23,251 nucleotides of DNA from JAVBOJ01 sp031550755 (GCA_031550755.1 JAVBOJ010000063.1:1-23251); one strand, 5' to 3'. Positions 6,473 through 15,158 are shown, counted from the first letter of the stretch. The notes: generated by a model from the sequence alone, not told the origin. Translations and numbers: made by a program.

Positions 6473-8520
6473 ATGCTCACCACCCCGTCGGCTTGAATAT
6501 CAATATTCTGCTCCAGCTCGTTGAAGGAGAGGACGACCAGATCGGGTGCCAGCCCCTCTGCCATTTTTTTAAAGTGAAAGCGCACCACCGGCGCGGTCAG
6601 CACGATGGGCGACAGCCCCAGCCCGGTGACCCGTTCGATGGCGGCGCGCAGCGAGGCGAAAATCCGCTGGATGACGTCGCTGTCCAGCGAGACGTACGCG
6701 CCATGCTCGGTCTGGCGGACGTTCTCCAGAATCATATGCTCCAGATTGGGGTCCAGCGTGATGACCCGGGCGTGCCGGTCGGGCACGAAGCGGTTGGTAA
6801 TGGCGCGTTTGAGCCCCTGGCGGACATATTCGGTCAGCATATCGGGGTCGCGGGTCAGCCCGCCGTAGTCGCCCAGCGTTTCGATGACCGTCCCCATATC
6901 GCGGATGGAAATCCCTTCCCGCAGCAGGTTGGCCAGAATTTTCTGCACCTCGCCCAGCGAGAACATTTTGGGCACGACCTCGTCCACCAGCGCCGGCTGG
7001 GACTGCTTCAGGTTGTCGATCAGCACCTGCACCTGCTGGCGTCCCAAGAGCTCATGGGCGTGCCGGCGGACAATTTCGGTGAGATGGGTGGCGATGACCG
7101 ACGGCGGATCGACAATGGTGTAACCCAGCAGCTCGGCGCGCTCGCGGCCGCGGTCGTTCACCCAGACGGCGGGCAGGCCGAAGGCCGGCTCGGTCGTTTC
7201 GATGCCCTCGACCGCCTCGGCGGCGTCGCCGGGGTTCATGGCCAGAAAATGATCCAGCATGATTTCGCCCCGGGCGACCTCGCTGCCCTTGATTTTGATC
7301 ATATATTCGTTGGCGGCGAACTGGATGTTGTCGCGCAGGCGGATGACCGGCACGATCATGCCCAGATCGACGGCGCATTGGCGGCGGATCATGACGACGC
7401 GGTCGAGCAGGTCGCCGCCCTGACTCGCGTCGGCCAGCGGGATGACGCCGTAGCCAAACTCCAGCTCGATCGGATCGACCTGCAGCAGCGAGACGACGTT
7501 TTCCGGCTTTCGGGTCTCCTCGGCGGCCTGCTGCACCGTCTCGACCTCTTCCTCTTTTTCCTCCACCCGCTGGCTTTTTTTCACCGACGCGCCGAGGAAA
7601 ATAATCAGCCCGCCGATGATCCACATGAAGATCATCGGCATCCCCGGCAGCAGGCTCAGCAGGAACACCACGCCGCCGGCCAGAAAGAGAATGGTGGGCT
7701 GTTGGGTGAGCTGGCCGGTGACCTCGGTGCCCATCAGCTGGTCGGAATTGGCCTTGGTGACCAGAATGCCGGTGGCGGTGGAGATGAGCAGCGCAGGCAG
7801 CTGGGCGGCCAGACCGTCGCCGATGGTGGCGATGGTATAGACCCCGAGGGCCGACGCGGCGTCGCCGCCCGAGGTGATCTCGATCAAAATGCCGCCGATG
7901 ACGTTGATAAAAGTGACGATAATGCTCAAAATGGCGTCGCCCTTGACGAACTTGGACGCGCCGTCCATTGAGCCGAAAAAGCTGGCCTCCCGCTGGACAT
8001 TGAGACGCCGATGGCGGGCCTGATTCTCGTCGATGACGCCGGAATTCAGGTCGGCGTCAATGGCCATCTGCTTGCCGGGCATGGCGTCGAGGGCGAAGCG
8101 CGCCGACACCTCGGACACGCGCTCGGCGCCCTTGGTAATGACCATGAACTGCACCAAAAAGATGATGAGAAAGATGATCACACCGACAATCATGTTGCCC
8201 CGGGTGACAAATTCGCCGAACGTTCGCACCAGCGCCCCGGCGTCGCCGTGGTTGCCCAAAATCTGGCGCGTGGTGGAAATGGTGATGCCGATGCGGTAAA
8301 TGGTGGTGATCAGCAGCAGCGACGGAAAGGTGGAAAAATCCAGCGTTTCCTTGGTGTTCATGGCGATCAGCAGGATGATGATGCCCAGCGCGATGTTGAT
8401 GGTGATGAGGATATCAATGAACATCGGCGGCAGGGGGATGATGATGAGCAGCACGACGACGATGACCACCACGGCCACCGCGATGTCGCCGAATTTCAAG
8501 TCGCCCTTGGTTTGCTGCAT
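6469..8520 (-). CDS. flhA: Flagellar export gate protein FlhA
   Basis: FlhA is the large export gate subunit; its nine-fold cytoplasmic ring receives substrates and chaperones. The product has 683 residues, the usual length. About eight membrane segments fill residues 12-335, and a cytoplasmic domain covers about 345-683. The FHIPEP family signature (RVSEVSARFALD followed by AMPGKQMAIDAD, residues 134-157) is perfect. The earlier conserved segment around residues 74-88 reads YRIGITISTTRQIL, where most relatives have a form like LRLALNVSTTR, so this part is divergent. The ATG follows GGAGGTGAGGGT. The TGA stop overlaps the TTG start of flhF by four bases. Confidence 0.97.
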   Translation of the reverse strand: MQQTKGDLKFGDIAVAVVVIVVVLLIIIPLPPMFIDILITINIALGIIILLIAMNTKETLDFSTFPSLLLITTIYRIGITISTTRQILGNHGDAGALVRTFGEFVTRGNMIVGVIIFLIIFLVQFMVITKGAERVSEVSARFALDAMPGKQMAIDADLNSGVIDENQARHRRLNVQREASFFGSMDGASKFVKGDAILSIIVTFINVIGGILIEITSGGDAASALGVYTIATIGDGLAAQLPALLISTATGILVTKANSDQLMGTEVTGQLTQQPTILFLAGGVVFLLSLLPGMPMIFMWIIGGLIIFLGASVKKSQRVEEKEEEVETVQQAAEETRKPENVVSLLQVDPIELEFGYGVIPLADASQGGDLLDRVVMIRRQCAVDLGMIVPVIRLRDNIQFAANEYMIKIKGSEVARGEIMLDHFLAMNPGDAAEAVEGIETTEPAFGLPAVWVNDRGRERAELLGYTIVDPPSVIATHLTEIVRRHAHELLGRQQVQVLIDNLKQSQPALVDEVVPKMFSLGEVQKILANLLREGISIRDMGTVIETLGDYGGLTRDPDMLTEYVRQGLKRAITNRFVPDRHARVITLDPNLEHMILENVRQTEHGAYVSLDSDVIQRIFASLRAAIERVTGLGLSPIVLTAPVVRFHFKKMAEGLAPDLVVLSFNELEQNIDIQADGVVSI

Positions 8521-8580
8521 ACCCTCACCTCCCTTGTGGACGAATACGAATTGTTGAATATAAGAAAATTCAACACCTTG

Positions 8581-9648
8581 TTATCGGAAGCTCTTGTTTT
8601 TCTGATTGAAGACGTAGGCCAGTATCTCGGCGACCGCCTGGAACAGCTCCTCCGGAATGGTCTTGCCCACCTCGACCGAGAAGAAGAGCGCCTGCGCGAC
8701 CGGCTTGTTTTCCACGATCCGGACGCCGGATTCCCGCGCCTTGTCCTTGATGCGCTGGGCGATTCTGTCCTGCCCCTTGGCGACGACCACCGGCGCGGCG
8801 GCCACCTTGTCGTCATATTTGAGCGCCACGGCGAAATGGGTGGGGTTGGTGATCACCACATCGGCCTCTGGCACCGACTGCATCATGCGCATCATGGACA
8901 TTTCGCGCTGCTTCTGCTTGATTTTGCCCTTGACCTGCGGGTCGCCCTCGACCATTTTGTACTCGTCCTTGATCTCCTGTTTGGTCATGCGCAGATTTTT
9001 CTCGTAATCGCGCCATTGGTACAGATAATCGACCACGCCGATGACGACAAGCGCGATGCCGGCCTTGAAGGCCACCGACAGGCAGATATCAAAAATCATT
9101 TGCCCCGCCGCGCCGACCGAAAGGGTCATCATTTGGGGAAAGCGGTCAAAATTGGCCATATATTCGGAATAGACAATAAAGCCGACCACGCCGATTTTGA
9201 GGATGGCCTTGATCATCTCGACGGCCGAGCGCATGGAAAAAATGCGCTTAAAGCCCTGAAAAGGATTGATTTTGCTAAATTTCGGCTTGAGTGGCGCGCC
9301 GGTAAACAAAAATCCCACCTGCGCGACATTGGCCAGCACGCCGGCCACCAGCGCCACGCCCAGCAGCGGGAGGATCGTCTGGATGAGCTCCCAGATGGCG
9401 GAGTTGACTAGGTTGGGTGCTTGCGCCTCGGTGATTTTTTCGCCCAGACGGGCACCGAGAAACTCGGAGAGCAGCTGCATCATACCGCGGAAAATATAGC
9501 CGCCCAGCATCATCAGGGTCGCGAACATCGCCATGGTGGTCACGGCGGTGTTGACCTCGCTGCTTTTGAGCACCTGCCCTTTTTTGCGGGCGTCCTGCCG
9601 TTTTTTGGGCGTTGCCTTTTCGGTTTTTTCGCCGGCGCTTCCGGCCAT
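8581..9648 (-). CDS. flhB: Flagellar export switch protein FlhB
   Basis: FlhB controls the change from rod/hook to filament export, after FliK signals hook completion. The product has 355 residues. The N-terminus has the basic signature EKTEKATPKKRQDARKKGQV. Four membrane segments lie between about 38 and 210. The cytoplasmic domain carries the self-cleavage motif N268-P269-T270-H271, intact, within VVITNPTHFAVAL. The start ATG follows an AGGGGGG ribosome binding site. It ends 60 bases before flhA. Confidence 0.97.
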   Translation of the reverse strand: MAGSAGEKTEKATPKKRQDARKKGQVLKSSEVNTAVTTMAMFATLMMLGGYIFRGMMQLLSEFLGARLGEKITEAQAPNLVNSAIWELIQTILPLLGVALVAGVLANVAQVGFLFTGAPLKPKFSKINPFQGFKRIFSMRSAVEMIKAILKIGVVGFIVYSEYMANFDRFPQMMTLSVGAAGQMIFDICLSVAFKAGIALVVIGVVDYLYQWRDYEKNLRMTKQEIKDEYKMVEGDPQVKGKIKQKQREMSMMRMMQSVPEADVVITNPTHFAVALKYDDKVAAAPVVVAKGQDRIAQRIKDKARESGVRIVENKPVAQALFFSVEVGKTIPEELFQAVAEILAYVFNQKNKSFR

Positions 9649-9682
9649 CGGGCATTCCCCCCTTTAGGGAATCAGCGATCCC

Positions 9683-10471
9683 TTACGTCGGAACCAGCGA
9701 CTCAAACAGGCTGTCCAGCGACTCGAACATGGCCTGAAAGATCGGGCCGGTCACCGAGACGAACACCGGCATGATGAGAAACAGCATGACCAGACCGATG
9801 ATGGTTTTGATGGGGATGCCGATGACGAAAACATTCATCTGCGGCGCGGTGCGCACGATGACGCCGAGCGAAATCTCGGCCAGCAGCCCCGACGCGATGA
9901 TTGGCATGGCCACCTGCACCGCCAGCGCAAAGGAGCGCACAAAGCCGTCCAGCAGCACCAGCGCCGTCTCCGGCTTTATCTGCACCTGCGCGATCGGGAT
10001 GCGGTCAAAGGTGTTGATGAGAATGCGGATGAGGGTCATATGCCCGCCCGAAAGCATGAAGCAGATGAGGATGATGAGGTTCAAAAGGCTGCCGGCGATG
10101 GGCACCTGAATGTTGGAGGCGGTATCGTAGACCTGCACCATGCCGAAGCCGATTTGGTTGTCGATGATATGCCCGGCGGTGAAGACAATGCCGAAAAACA
10201 TGGTGGTGACAAAGCCGAGCGTCAGCCCCACGAGCAGCTCGCCCATGGCCGCCAGCACAAAGGCGGGCAGGCTGGCAAACGGCGAGACGGCGGGGGGAGG
10301 AAAAAACTGGATCAGAATCAGAGAAAGCAGCAAACTCAGCCCGATTTTGAGCGGCGCCGGCACATTGGCGCGTCCCCAAATAGGACTGAGCAGAAACAGT
10401 GCCGACACACGGATGAGGATCAGGCCGAGCTGGGTGGCCCAGAGGGCAAATTCGCCGGTAATCTGTTCCAT
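9683..10471 (-). CDS. fliR: Flagellar export gate protein FliR
   Basis: FliR is the single-copy subunit that closes the FliP-FliQ gate. The product has 262 residues, normal for the family, and is strongly hydrophobic with about six membrane segments. Conserved parts include RVSALFLLSPIWGRANVPAP near the N-terminus, the segment GHIIDNQIGFGMVQVYD in the middle and IIASGLLAEISLGVIVRTAP toward the end. The ATG lies just after GAGGTAGCGGC at the fliQ end. It ends 34 bases before flhB, the standard order. Confidence 0.97.
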   Translation of the reverse strand: MEQITGEFALWATQLGLILIRVSALFLLSPIWGRANVPAPLKIGLSLLLSLILIQFFPPPAVSPFASLPAFVLAAMGELLVGLTLGFVTTMFFGIVFTAGHIIDNQIGFGMVQVYDTASNIQVPIAGSLLNLIILICFMLSGGHMTLIRILINTFDRIPIAQVQIKPETALVLLDGFVRSFALAVQVAMPIIASGLLAEISLGVIVRTAPQMNVFVIGIPIKTIIGLVMLFLIMPVFVSVTGPIFQAMFESLDSLFESLVPT

Positions 10472-10475
10472 GCCG

Positions 10476-10745
10476 CTACCTCAACAGGGTCAGGACATAC
10501 CCATAAATCCGCCGCGTGAACTCCAGCAGGGTGGTGAGCATCCACGGGCCGAACAGCGCCAGCGCGCCGAATACCGAAAGAATCTTGGCCACAAAAACGA
10601 TGGTCTGCTCGTTGATTTGGGTGGTGGCCTGCAAAATCGAGATGACAAGCCCGACGACCAGCCCCAGCCCCAGCATGGGCAGCGAGACGAGCAAAATGGT
10701 GGAGATGGCGTCCTGTACAATCGTGACAACTTCCGATTGGCTCAT
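10476..10745 (-). CDS. fliQ: Flagellar export gate protein FliQ
   Basis: FliQ is the small two-helix subunit of the export gate. The product has 89 residues, the standard length. The two membrane hairpin segments are about 13-38 and 50-73. The family motif GLVVGLVISILQATTQINEQ is at about residues 28-47. It overlaps fliP by four bases and ends with TAG five bases before the fliR start, indicating tight translational coupling. Confidence 0.97.
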   Translation of the reverse strand: MSQSEVVTIVQDAISTILLVSLPMLGLGLVVGLVISILQATTQINEQTIVFVAKILSVFGALALFGPWMLTTLLEFTRRIYGYVLTLLR

Positions 10746-11608
10746 ATATTCATGCCCCCTTCACCCGGGGCGAAGGTGCGAACCAGACTGGTAATGGTCA
10801 GGTTCCAGCCGTCCACCAAGACAAACAGCATGATTTTGAAGGGCAGGGAGATCATGACCGGCGGCAGCATCATCATGCCCATCGACATGAGCGCCGACGC
10901 CACCACCATATCGATGACGATAAAGGGGATGTATATCATAAAACCGATCATAAAGGCGGTTTTGATTTCACTGGTAATAAACGCGGGAATCAATACATGG
11001 GTGGGGATGTCCTCCAGCGTTTCCGGCATGGCGTCCATACGCGCCAGCCCCATAAACGTGCGCAGGTCGCCCTGGTTGCCCTGGAGGTTGATCTGCTCAA
11101 ACATAAAGGTGCGCAAGGGGCCAATTGAGCGCTCCAGCGCCACCTCGGCGGTGATTTCATCCCGCCCGAGCGGCGCGATGGCGGTCTCGTTGATCTCGGA
11201 AAACACCGGAAACATGATGAAAATCGTGAGAAACAGCGCCAGCCCGATCATGACCTGATTGGGCGGCATCTGCTGGGTGCCCATGGCGTTGCGGGTGAAG
11301 GACAGCACGATGACCACCCTGGTAAAGGCGGTGACCATGATGAGGATGGAGGGCGCCAGCGTCAGCACCGTCAGCAGCAGCAGAATCTGCACGGTGGAGG
11401 AGGCCTCGTCCGAGGTGACGCCGTCGCCGAGCAGGTCAAAGGGGAAGAGGTCGCCGGGGGAGGCCGACGGCGTGAGGGAGGGGGAGATGACCGGCGACGG
11501 GGAGGGGTCAACCACCGCCGTGGCCGAGGCCGTCGCGGAAAACAACAGCAGGCAGGGCATCAGGCAGAAAAGCGCCAGCGCCGCCTTTACAAGGGTTTTT
11601 CTCTTCAT
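10742..11608 (-). CDS. fliP: Flagellar export gate protein FliP
   Basis: FliP is the main subunit of the FliP5-FliQ4-FliR1 export gate in the membrane. The protein has 288 residues. It has a cleavable signal peptide (about 1-29, basic MKRK then a hydrophobic stretch ending SATASA), as in other FliP. A Ser/Pro-rich extracytoplasmic segment follows (about 34-52). The membrane segments are at about 73-105, 119-137, 206-240 and 247-270. The family signatures VTAFTRVVIVLSFTRNAMGT (92-111) and PAFITSEIKTAFMIGFMIYI (208-227) are intact. The start overlaps the fliO stop and the stop overlaps the fliQ start, both as ATGA. Confidence 0.97.
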   Translation of the reverse strand: MKRKTLVKAALALFCLMPCLLLFSATASATAVVDPSPSPVISPSLTPSASPGDLFPFDLLGDGVTSDEASSTVQILLLLTVLTLAPSILIMVTAFTRVVIVLSFTRNAMGTQQMPPNQVMIGLALFLTIFIMFPVFSEINETAIAPLGRDEITAEVALERSIGPLRTFMFEQINLQGNQGDLRTFMGLARMDAMPETLEDIPTHVLIPAFITSEIKTAFMIGFMIYIPFIVIDMVVASALMSMGMMMLPPVMISLPFKIMLFVLVDGWNLTITSLVRTFAPGEGGMNI

Positions 11609-12486
11609 CCCGGATCCTTCCCGTCATCTTTGGAGAGTTTGTCCCGCAAGCGCTGCGAGCGTTGGGAGACACGCTCCAGAAGATCGTCTGTCTCTCGTTG
11701 CGGCGGCGTGTGCGGTGCGGACGCCGCGGTAAAGCTGACCGAGACGCCGGCATCAAAGGGCAAAACCGGTGCGCCGGCTTCCGGCCGCGCGGCGGCGGAA
11801 TACGCGCGGGAGGCGTAAGACGCCGGGCTGACCGGCAGGGGAGAGGACGGAGGCACGGGCGCGGGGCGCTCCATGCGGCCGAAGCGCTTCATGTTTTCAA
11901 TGGCCGAGTTGTAGTCCACCGTCACCTCGGTCGGCGGCAGAATCTCGGCGTCGGCGGGGGTATGCGTGGGATCGTGCGGCGGGGCCGGCGCAGGGGACGG
12001 CGTGGGGGAAGGCTGCGGCGCGGGGGCCTCCGGCTCCTGCATGGCCGACTGCGACCGATTCAGAAATTCTTGAAACGACGGATGCACCGGCGCGTCGTCC
12101 CGGCATTGGGGCCGGGCGGGCGGCGTCCCCTTGGGCTTGAGCCCCAGCAGCAGACCGAAATTGAACAAAAACCGCTGAAAGAACCCGCGCTTGGGCGCGT
12201 CCTCGGGCGCATCGGACTCCCTGTCGGAACGAACGGGCGCACCGTCGACAAATTCGGCGGCGTCCAGCTCGGCCAACAGGTTCAGATTGTCCTTCCCCGC
12301 GCCGACGGCAAACACCCGTCCCCCGGCGCGCACCAGCACAATGGCGCTGTCGCGCGTGACCGGCAGCCGGTCGAGCACCTGCAAATGCCGGCCTTTTCCG
12401 GAAAAGGAGCCCCGGCGGGACAGCCATCTCAGCCCGAAAAAGGTCAGCGCGAGCAGCGCGCCGAATCCCAGAAAGCTCCAGAACAA
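11605..12486 (-). CDS. fliO: Flagellar biosynthetic protein FliO
   Basis: FliO helps assemble the FliP ring of the export gate. The reading frame from TTG 12486 gives 293 residues. It begins with one membrane helix (about 2-21, ending FFGLRWLSRR), followed by the FliO domain (HLQVLDRLPVTRDSAIVLVR and RVFAVGAGKDNLNLLAEL, about 34-78). A long Pro/Ser/Ala-rich cytoplasmic tail (about 150-290) makes the protein larger than most FliO. The TTG start has only a weak upstream GGA. A better-placed ATG at 12561 is separated from it by an in-frame TAG. The stop overlaps the fliP start as ATGA. The family is weakly conserved, so the call leans on position and the N-terminal domain. Confidence 0.85.
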   Translation of the reverse strand: MFWSFLGFGALLALTFFGLRWLSRRGSFSGKGRHLQVLDRLPVTRDSAIVLVRAGGRVFAVGAGKDNLNLLAELDAAEFVDGAPVRSDRESDAPEDAPKRGFFQRFLFNFGLLLGLKPKGTPPARPQCRDDAPVHPSFQEFLNRSQSAMQEPEAPAPQPSPTPSPAPAPPHDPTHTPADAEILPPTEVTVDYNSAIENMKRFGRMERPAPVPPSSPLPVSPASYASRAYSAAARPEAGAPVLPFDAGVSVSFTAASAPHTPPQRETDDLLERVSQRSQRLRDKLSKDDGKDPG

Positions 12487-12561
12487 CGAGGAGTTTCCGG
12501 ACGGAAGCGGCGCGGACTAGGGCGAGGGCGACGCGTCGCCAAGGAGCAAAAAGAGGGTCAT
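12487..12561 (-). other. In-frame fliO leader interrupted by a TAG codon
   Basis: An ATG at 12561 overlaps the cheY stop as ATGA and is in frame with fliO 25 codons upstream of its first usable start. It reads MTLFLLLGDASPSP, then TAG (complement of 12517-12519), then SAPLPSGNSS, and runs straight into the fliO membrane helix. The Ser/Pro-rich sequence on both sides of the stop looks like one continuous extracytoplasmic segment. The same ATGA joint is used at the fliO-fliP and fliP-fliQ borders. So the natural gene may start here, with a nonsense codon, a sequencing error, or restart downstream. Confidence 0.55.
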
Positions 12562-12920
12562 CCCAGTACTTTTCGCACGGCGTCGCAAACGCGGTCGGCC
12601 TGGAAGGGCTTGACGATAAAGTCCTTGGCGCCGGCCTGAATGGCCTCGATGACCATGGCTTGCTGGCCCATGGCCGAGCACATGATGACCTTGGCGTCGG
12701 CTTTGGCGGCCTTGATCATTTTGAGCGCTTCAATGCCGTTGACCTCGGGCATGGTGATGTCCATGATGACCAGGTCGGGGCTGAGGGCGTTGAACTGCTC
12801 GACGGCGCGCGCACCGTTTTCCGCCTCGCCGACCACCTCAAACCCGTTCTTGGTGAGCACCTCTTTAATCATCATGCGCATAAACGCGGCGTCGTCCACG
12901 ATCAGAATTTTGTTACCCAT
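12558..12920 (-). CDS. cheY: Chemotaxis response regulator CheY
   Basis: This is a single-domain receiver of 120 residues with no output domain. The acid pocket is D9-D10, the phosphoacceptor is D54 (in VIMDITMPEVNG), the switch residue is S82, the aromatic is F101 and the conserved lysine is K104 (FIVKPF). It opens with MGNKILIVDDAAFMR, typical of CheY. Phosphorylated CheY would bind FliM and FliY and be dephosphorylated by FliY. No histidine kinase gene is in the window, so CheA must be encoded elsewhere. The start ATG follows GGAGG. The stop overlaps a possible fliO start as ATGA. Confidence 0.95.
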   Translation of the reverse strand: MGNKILIVDDAAFMRMMIKEVLTKNGFEVVGEAENGARAVEQFNALSPDLVIMDITMPEVNGIEALKMIKAAKADAKVIMCSAMGQQAMVIEAIQAGAKDFIVKPFQADRVCDAVRKVLG

Positions 12921-12934
12921 TTGTTAAACCTCCG

Positions 12935-14173
12935 TTATTTACCCGGATCAATCCGGCGGGAAGGACTTACAATGTCGGTGATGCGGGCGCCGTAGCTGTC
13001 GTCGATGACGACGACCTCGCCCCGCGCGATGAGCTTGCCGTTGACCATGATGTCCACCAGCTCGCCGGCCATTTTGTCCAGCACAATGATGGAGCCCACG
13101 TTGAAGTCAAGGATTTCCTTGATATATTTTTTGCTCTTGCCCAGCTCGACCGAAACCGGCAGCGGCACATCCATCAGCAGATCGATGTTTTCGTTGAACG
13201 GCATGACCGGCGCGGGTTGATCAAAGGAATCGAACTGAATCGGGCGCACATCCACCATCTGTTGGGGCGGCACGGGGCGCGACGGTGCGGCGGGCGCGGG
13301 AGCCTGTGTCTGCGCCGGACGGGGCGGCACGGGAGACGGCGCGGGAGCCGCCGGAGGGGGCGCGGTCTGCGCGGCGGCACTGACCATTTCCTCGGTGCTG
13401 GGCATGGCCTGATGGGCGGCCTCGGTGGCGCCTCCGCCGAGCAGAGTCTTCACCAGCGTCCGGGCAAAGGACAGGGGCATAACCTGCATGATCTCGGAAT
13501 TGATGAGACCCTCGATCTCCATGTCAAAGCTGGTGCAGGCGATGAGCTCGCTGTTGGTCGCAAACGGCGGGATGGTCTGATTGGCCAGATTGATCTGGTA
13601 GGCGTGCGGCGGGGAAATGTCAATGGGGCGGCCGATGAGCTTGGCCATGGAGGTGGAGGACGAGCCGACCATTTGGTTCATGACCTCGCTGATGGCCGAC
13701 AGATGCATCTCGTTGAGATCGTCCTGGGTATTGGTGCCGTCGCCGCCCATCAGCAGATCGGTGATGATCTTGACGTCGATCTCGCGCAAAAACAGGATAT
13801 TGGTGCCCTCCAGCCCGGTGGTGTACTGCACCTCCACCGCCACAAAGGGCAGCGGGTATTGCTGGGAGATTTCGGAAATGGAGGCGACCTTGACGCGGGG
13901 CGTGGTAATGGCCACGCGGCGGTTGAGCATGGTAAATAGGGTGGTGGCGGCGGTGCCCATGCTGATGTTGCCGATCTCGCCCATCGCGTCCATTTCATCG
14001 GGGGAGAGGGTGTCGGCCATGTCGGTGGGGGACTGGGTTTCCGGCGCGGCGGCCACCGTTTCGGCGGGCAGCTCGGCAACGGACGGGGCGGCGGGGACGG
14101 CCGCCTCGGCGGCGGGCGGGCTGTCGCCCCGGATAAGGGCATCGATTTCGGCTTGGGACAGGCCGTTACTCAT
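12935..14173 (-). CDS. fliY: Switch protein and CheY-P phosphatase FliY (CheC-FliN fusion)
   Basis: This is the Gram-positive FliY of 412 residues. The N-terminal peptide LSQAEIDALI (5-14) repeats the CheY-binding motif of FliM. A CheC-like domain follows with two complete active sites of the form D/S-x3-E-x2-N-x22-P: D62, E66, N69, P92 and S159, E163, N166, P189. Both look intact, which predicts real CheY-P phosphatase activity. A Pro/Ala-rich linker covers about 262-308. The C-terminal SpoA/FliN domain (about 333-408) includes PLPVSVELGKSKKYIKEIL. It follows fliM with an overlap and precedes cheY by 14 bases, placing the phosphatase next to its substrate. Confidence 0.96.
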   Translation of the reverse strand: MSNGLSQAEIDALIRGDSPPAAEAAVPAAPSVAELPAETVAAAPETQSPTDMADTLSPDEMDAMGEIGNISMGTAATTLFTMLNRRVAITTPRVKVASISEISQQYPLPFVAVEVQYTTGLEGTNILFLREIDVKIITDLLMGGDGTNTQDDLNEMHLSAISEVMNQMVGSSSTSMAKLIGRPIDISPPHAYQINLANQTIPPFATNSELIACTSFDMEIEGLINSEIMQVMPLSFARTLVKTLLGGGATEAAHQAMPSTEEMVSAAAQTAPPPAAPAPSPVPPRPAQTQAPAPAAPSRPVPPQQMVDVRPIQFDSFDQPAPVMPFNENIDLLMDVPLPVSVELGKSKKYIKEILDFNVGSIIVLDKMAGELVDIMVNGKLIARGEVVVIDDSYGARITDIVSPSRRIDPGK

Positions 14174-15158
14174 GGTCCAGATCCTCCTCTCGGATCAGAT
14201 CAGCAATTTTTACTGCATATTTATTGTCACGCACGCCGAGCGCGGCGCGGAACTTGGGCAGATGCCCGACCTTGAGGGTCAGCGGCTCGCCCACCCTGTG
14301 ATCCAGCTGGAGCACGTCGCCCACTTGCAGGCTCATGATCTCGCCCACCGAGGCGGGCGTATCGTTAAAAACGGCCGAGACGGTCAGCGGCGTGTTGCGC
14401 AGACGGAACTGAATGTCGGCGGTGGCCGGCGCGCGCTCGTGGTGGATGGTGGTCTGGAACAGCGCCCGGGTATTGAGCTGCTTGTTGATCGGCTCGATGG
14501 TCAAATGCGGCAGACAGATATTCAGCAGCCCCTCGTTGTCGCCCACGCGGACATTCAGGGTGATGACGGCGACGGTTTCGTTGAGGGCGACAATCTGCGC
14601 GAATTGCGGGCTGGTTTCCAGCCGATCCAGCGTCGCGTCGATCGACAGCACCTTTTCCCATGCCTCGGGCAGAAGGTTGATAAACTGGCGCATGATGCGC
14701 TCCAGCAGCACCAGCTCGATTTCGGTAAAGGAACGGTTTGTTTCGCCGCCGGAATTACTGCCGCCGCCGAGCAGACGGCTGATCATGGAATAGGCCACGT
14801 CGGGGGAAATTTCCAGCAGCGTGGGACCGAGCAGCGGCGGCATGGTGACAATGGCCAGCACCACCGGAGAGGGCAGCGCGTTGACAAATTCGTGATATTT
14901 CAGCTCCTCGACGCCCACGACCTCCACCTGACACATGGCCCGCAGGGTGCCGGACAGATAGGTGGTAAACAGGCGGCAAAAGGTGTCGTAGATGATGTTG
15001 AGGGTGCGCATCTGCTCCTTGGAGAACCGGTTGGCGGTACGGAAATCATAAGAGCGTACCTTGACCTCCGGGGTCTCCGCGGCGGCAAGATCCACCTCGC
15101 CGGTGCTCAGAGCGTTGAGCAGTGCGTCAATTTCGCTTTGCGACAGTACGTCGGCCAA
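14166..15158 (-). CDS. fliM: Flagellar motor switch protein FliM
   Basis: FliM is the C-ring protein that binds CheY-P and sets rotation direction. I start it at the TTG at 15158, because GGTGG lies exactly seven bases upstream; this gives 330 residues, the usual size. An ATG six codons earlier has a poor ribosome binding site. The N-terminal CheY-binding peptide is LSQSEIDALL (residues 5-14). The middle domain contains MPPLLGPTLLEISPDVAYSM and the loop LLGGGSNSG. The C-terminal SpoA domain runs to the end. The stop overlaps the fliY start region (ATGAGTAA), so the two are translationally coupled. Confidence 0.95.
   Translation of the reverse strand: MADVLSQSEIDALLNALSTGEVDLAAAETPEVKVRSYDFRTANRFSKEQMRTLNIIYDTFCRLFTTYLSGTLRAMCQVEVVGVEELKYHEFVNALPSPVVLAIVTMPPLLGPTLLEISPDVAYSMISRLLGGGSNSGGETNRSFTEIELVLLERIMRQFINLLPEAWEKVLSIDATLDRLETSPQFAQIVALNETVAVITLNVRVGDNEGLLNICLPHLTIEPINKQLNTRALFQTTIHHERAPATADIQFRLRNTPLTVSAVFNDTPASVGEIMSLQVGDVLQLDHRVGEPLTLKVGHLPKFRAALGVRDNKYAVKIADLIREEDLDHE

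Noticed and set aside
12517..12519. Genome-wide UAG reassignment as the reason for the TAG before fliO
   Set aside because: TAG is used as the ordinary stop of pilZ, fliQ, motB and the small orphan, at positions where the protein families end.
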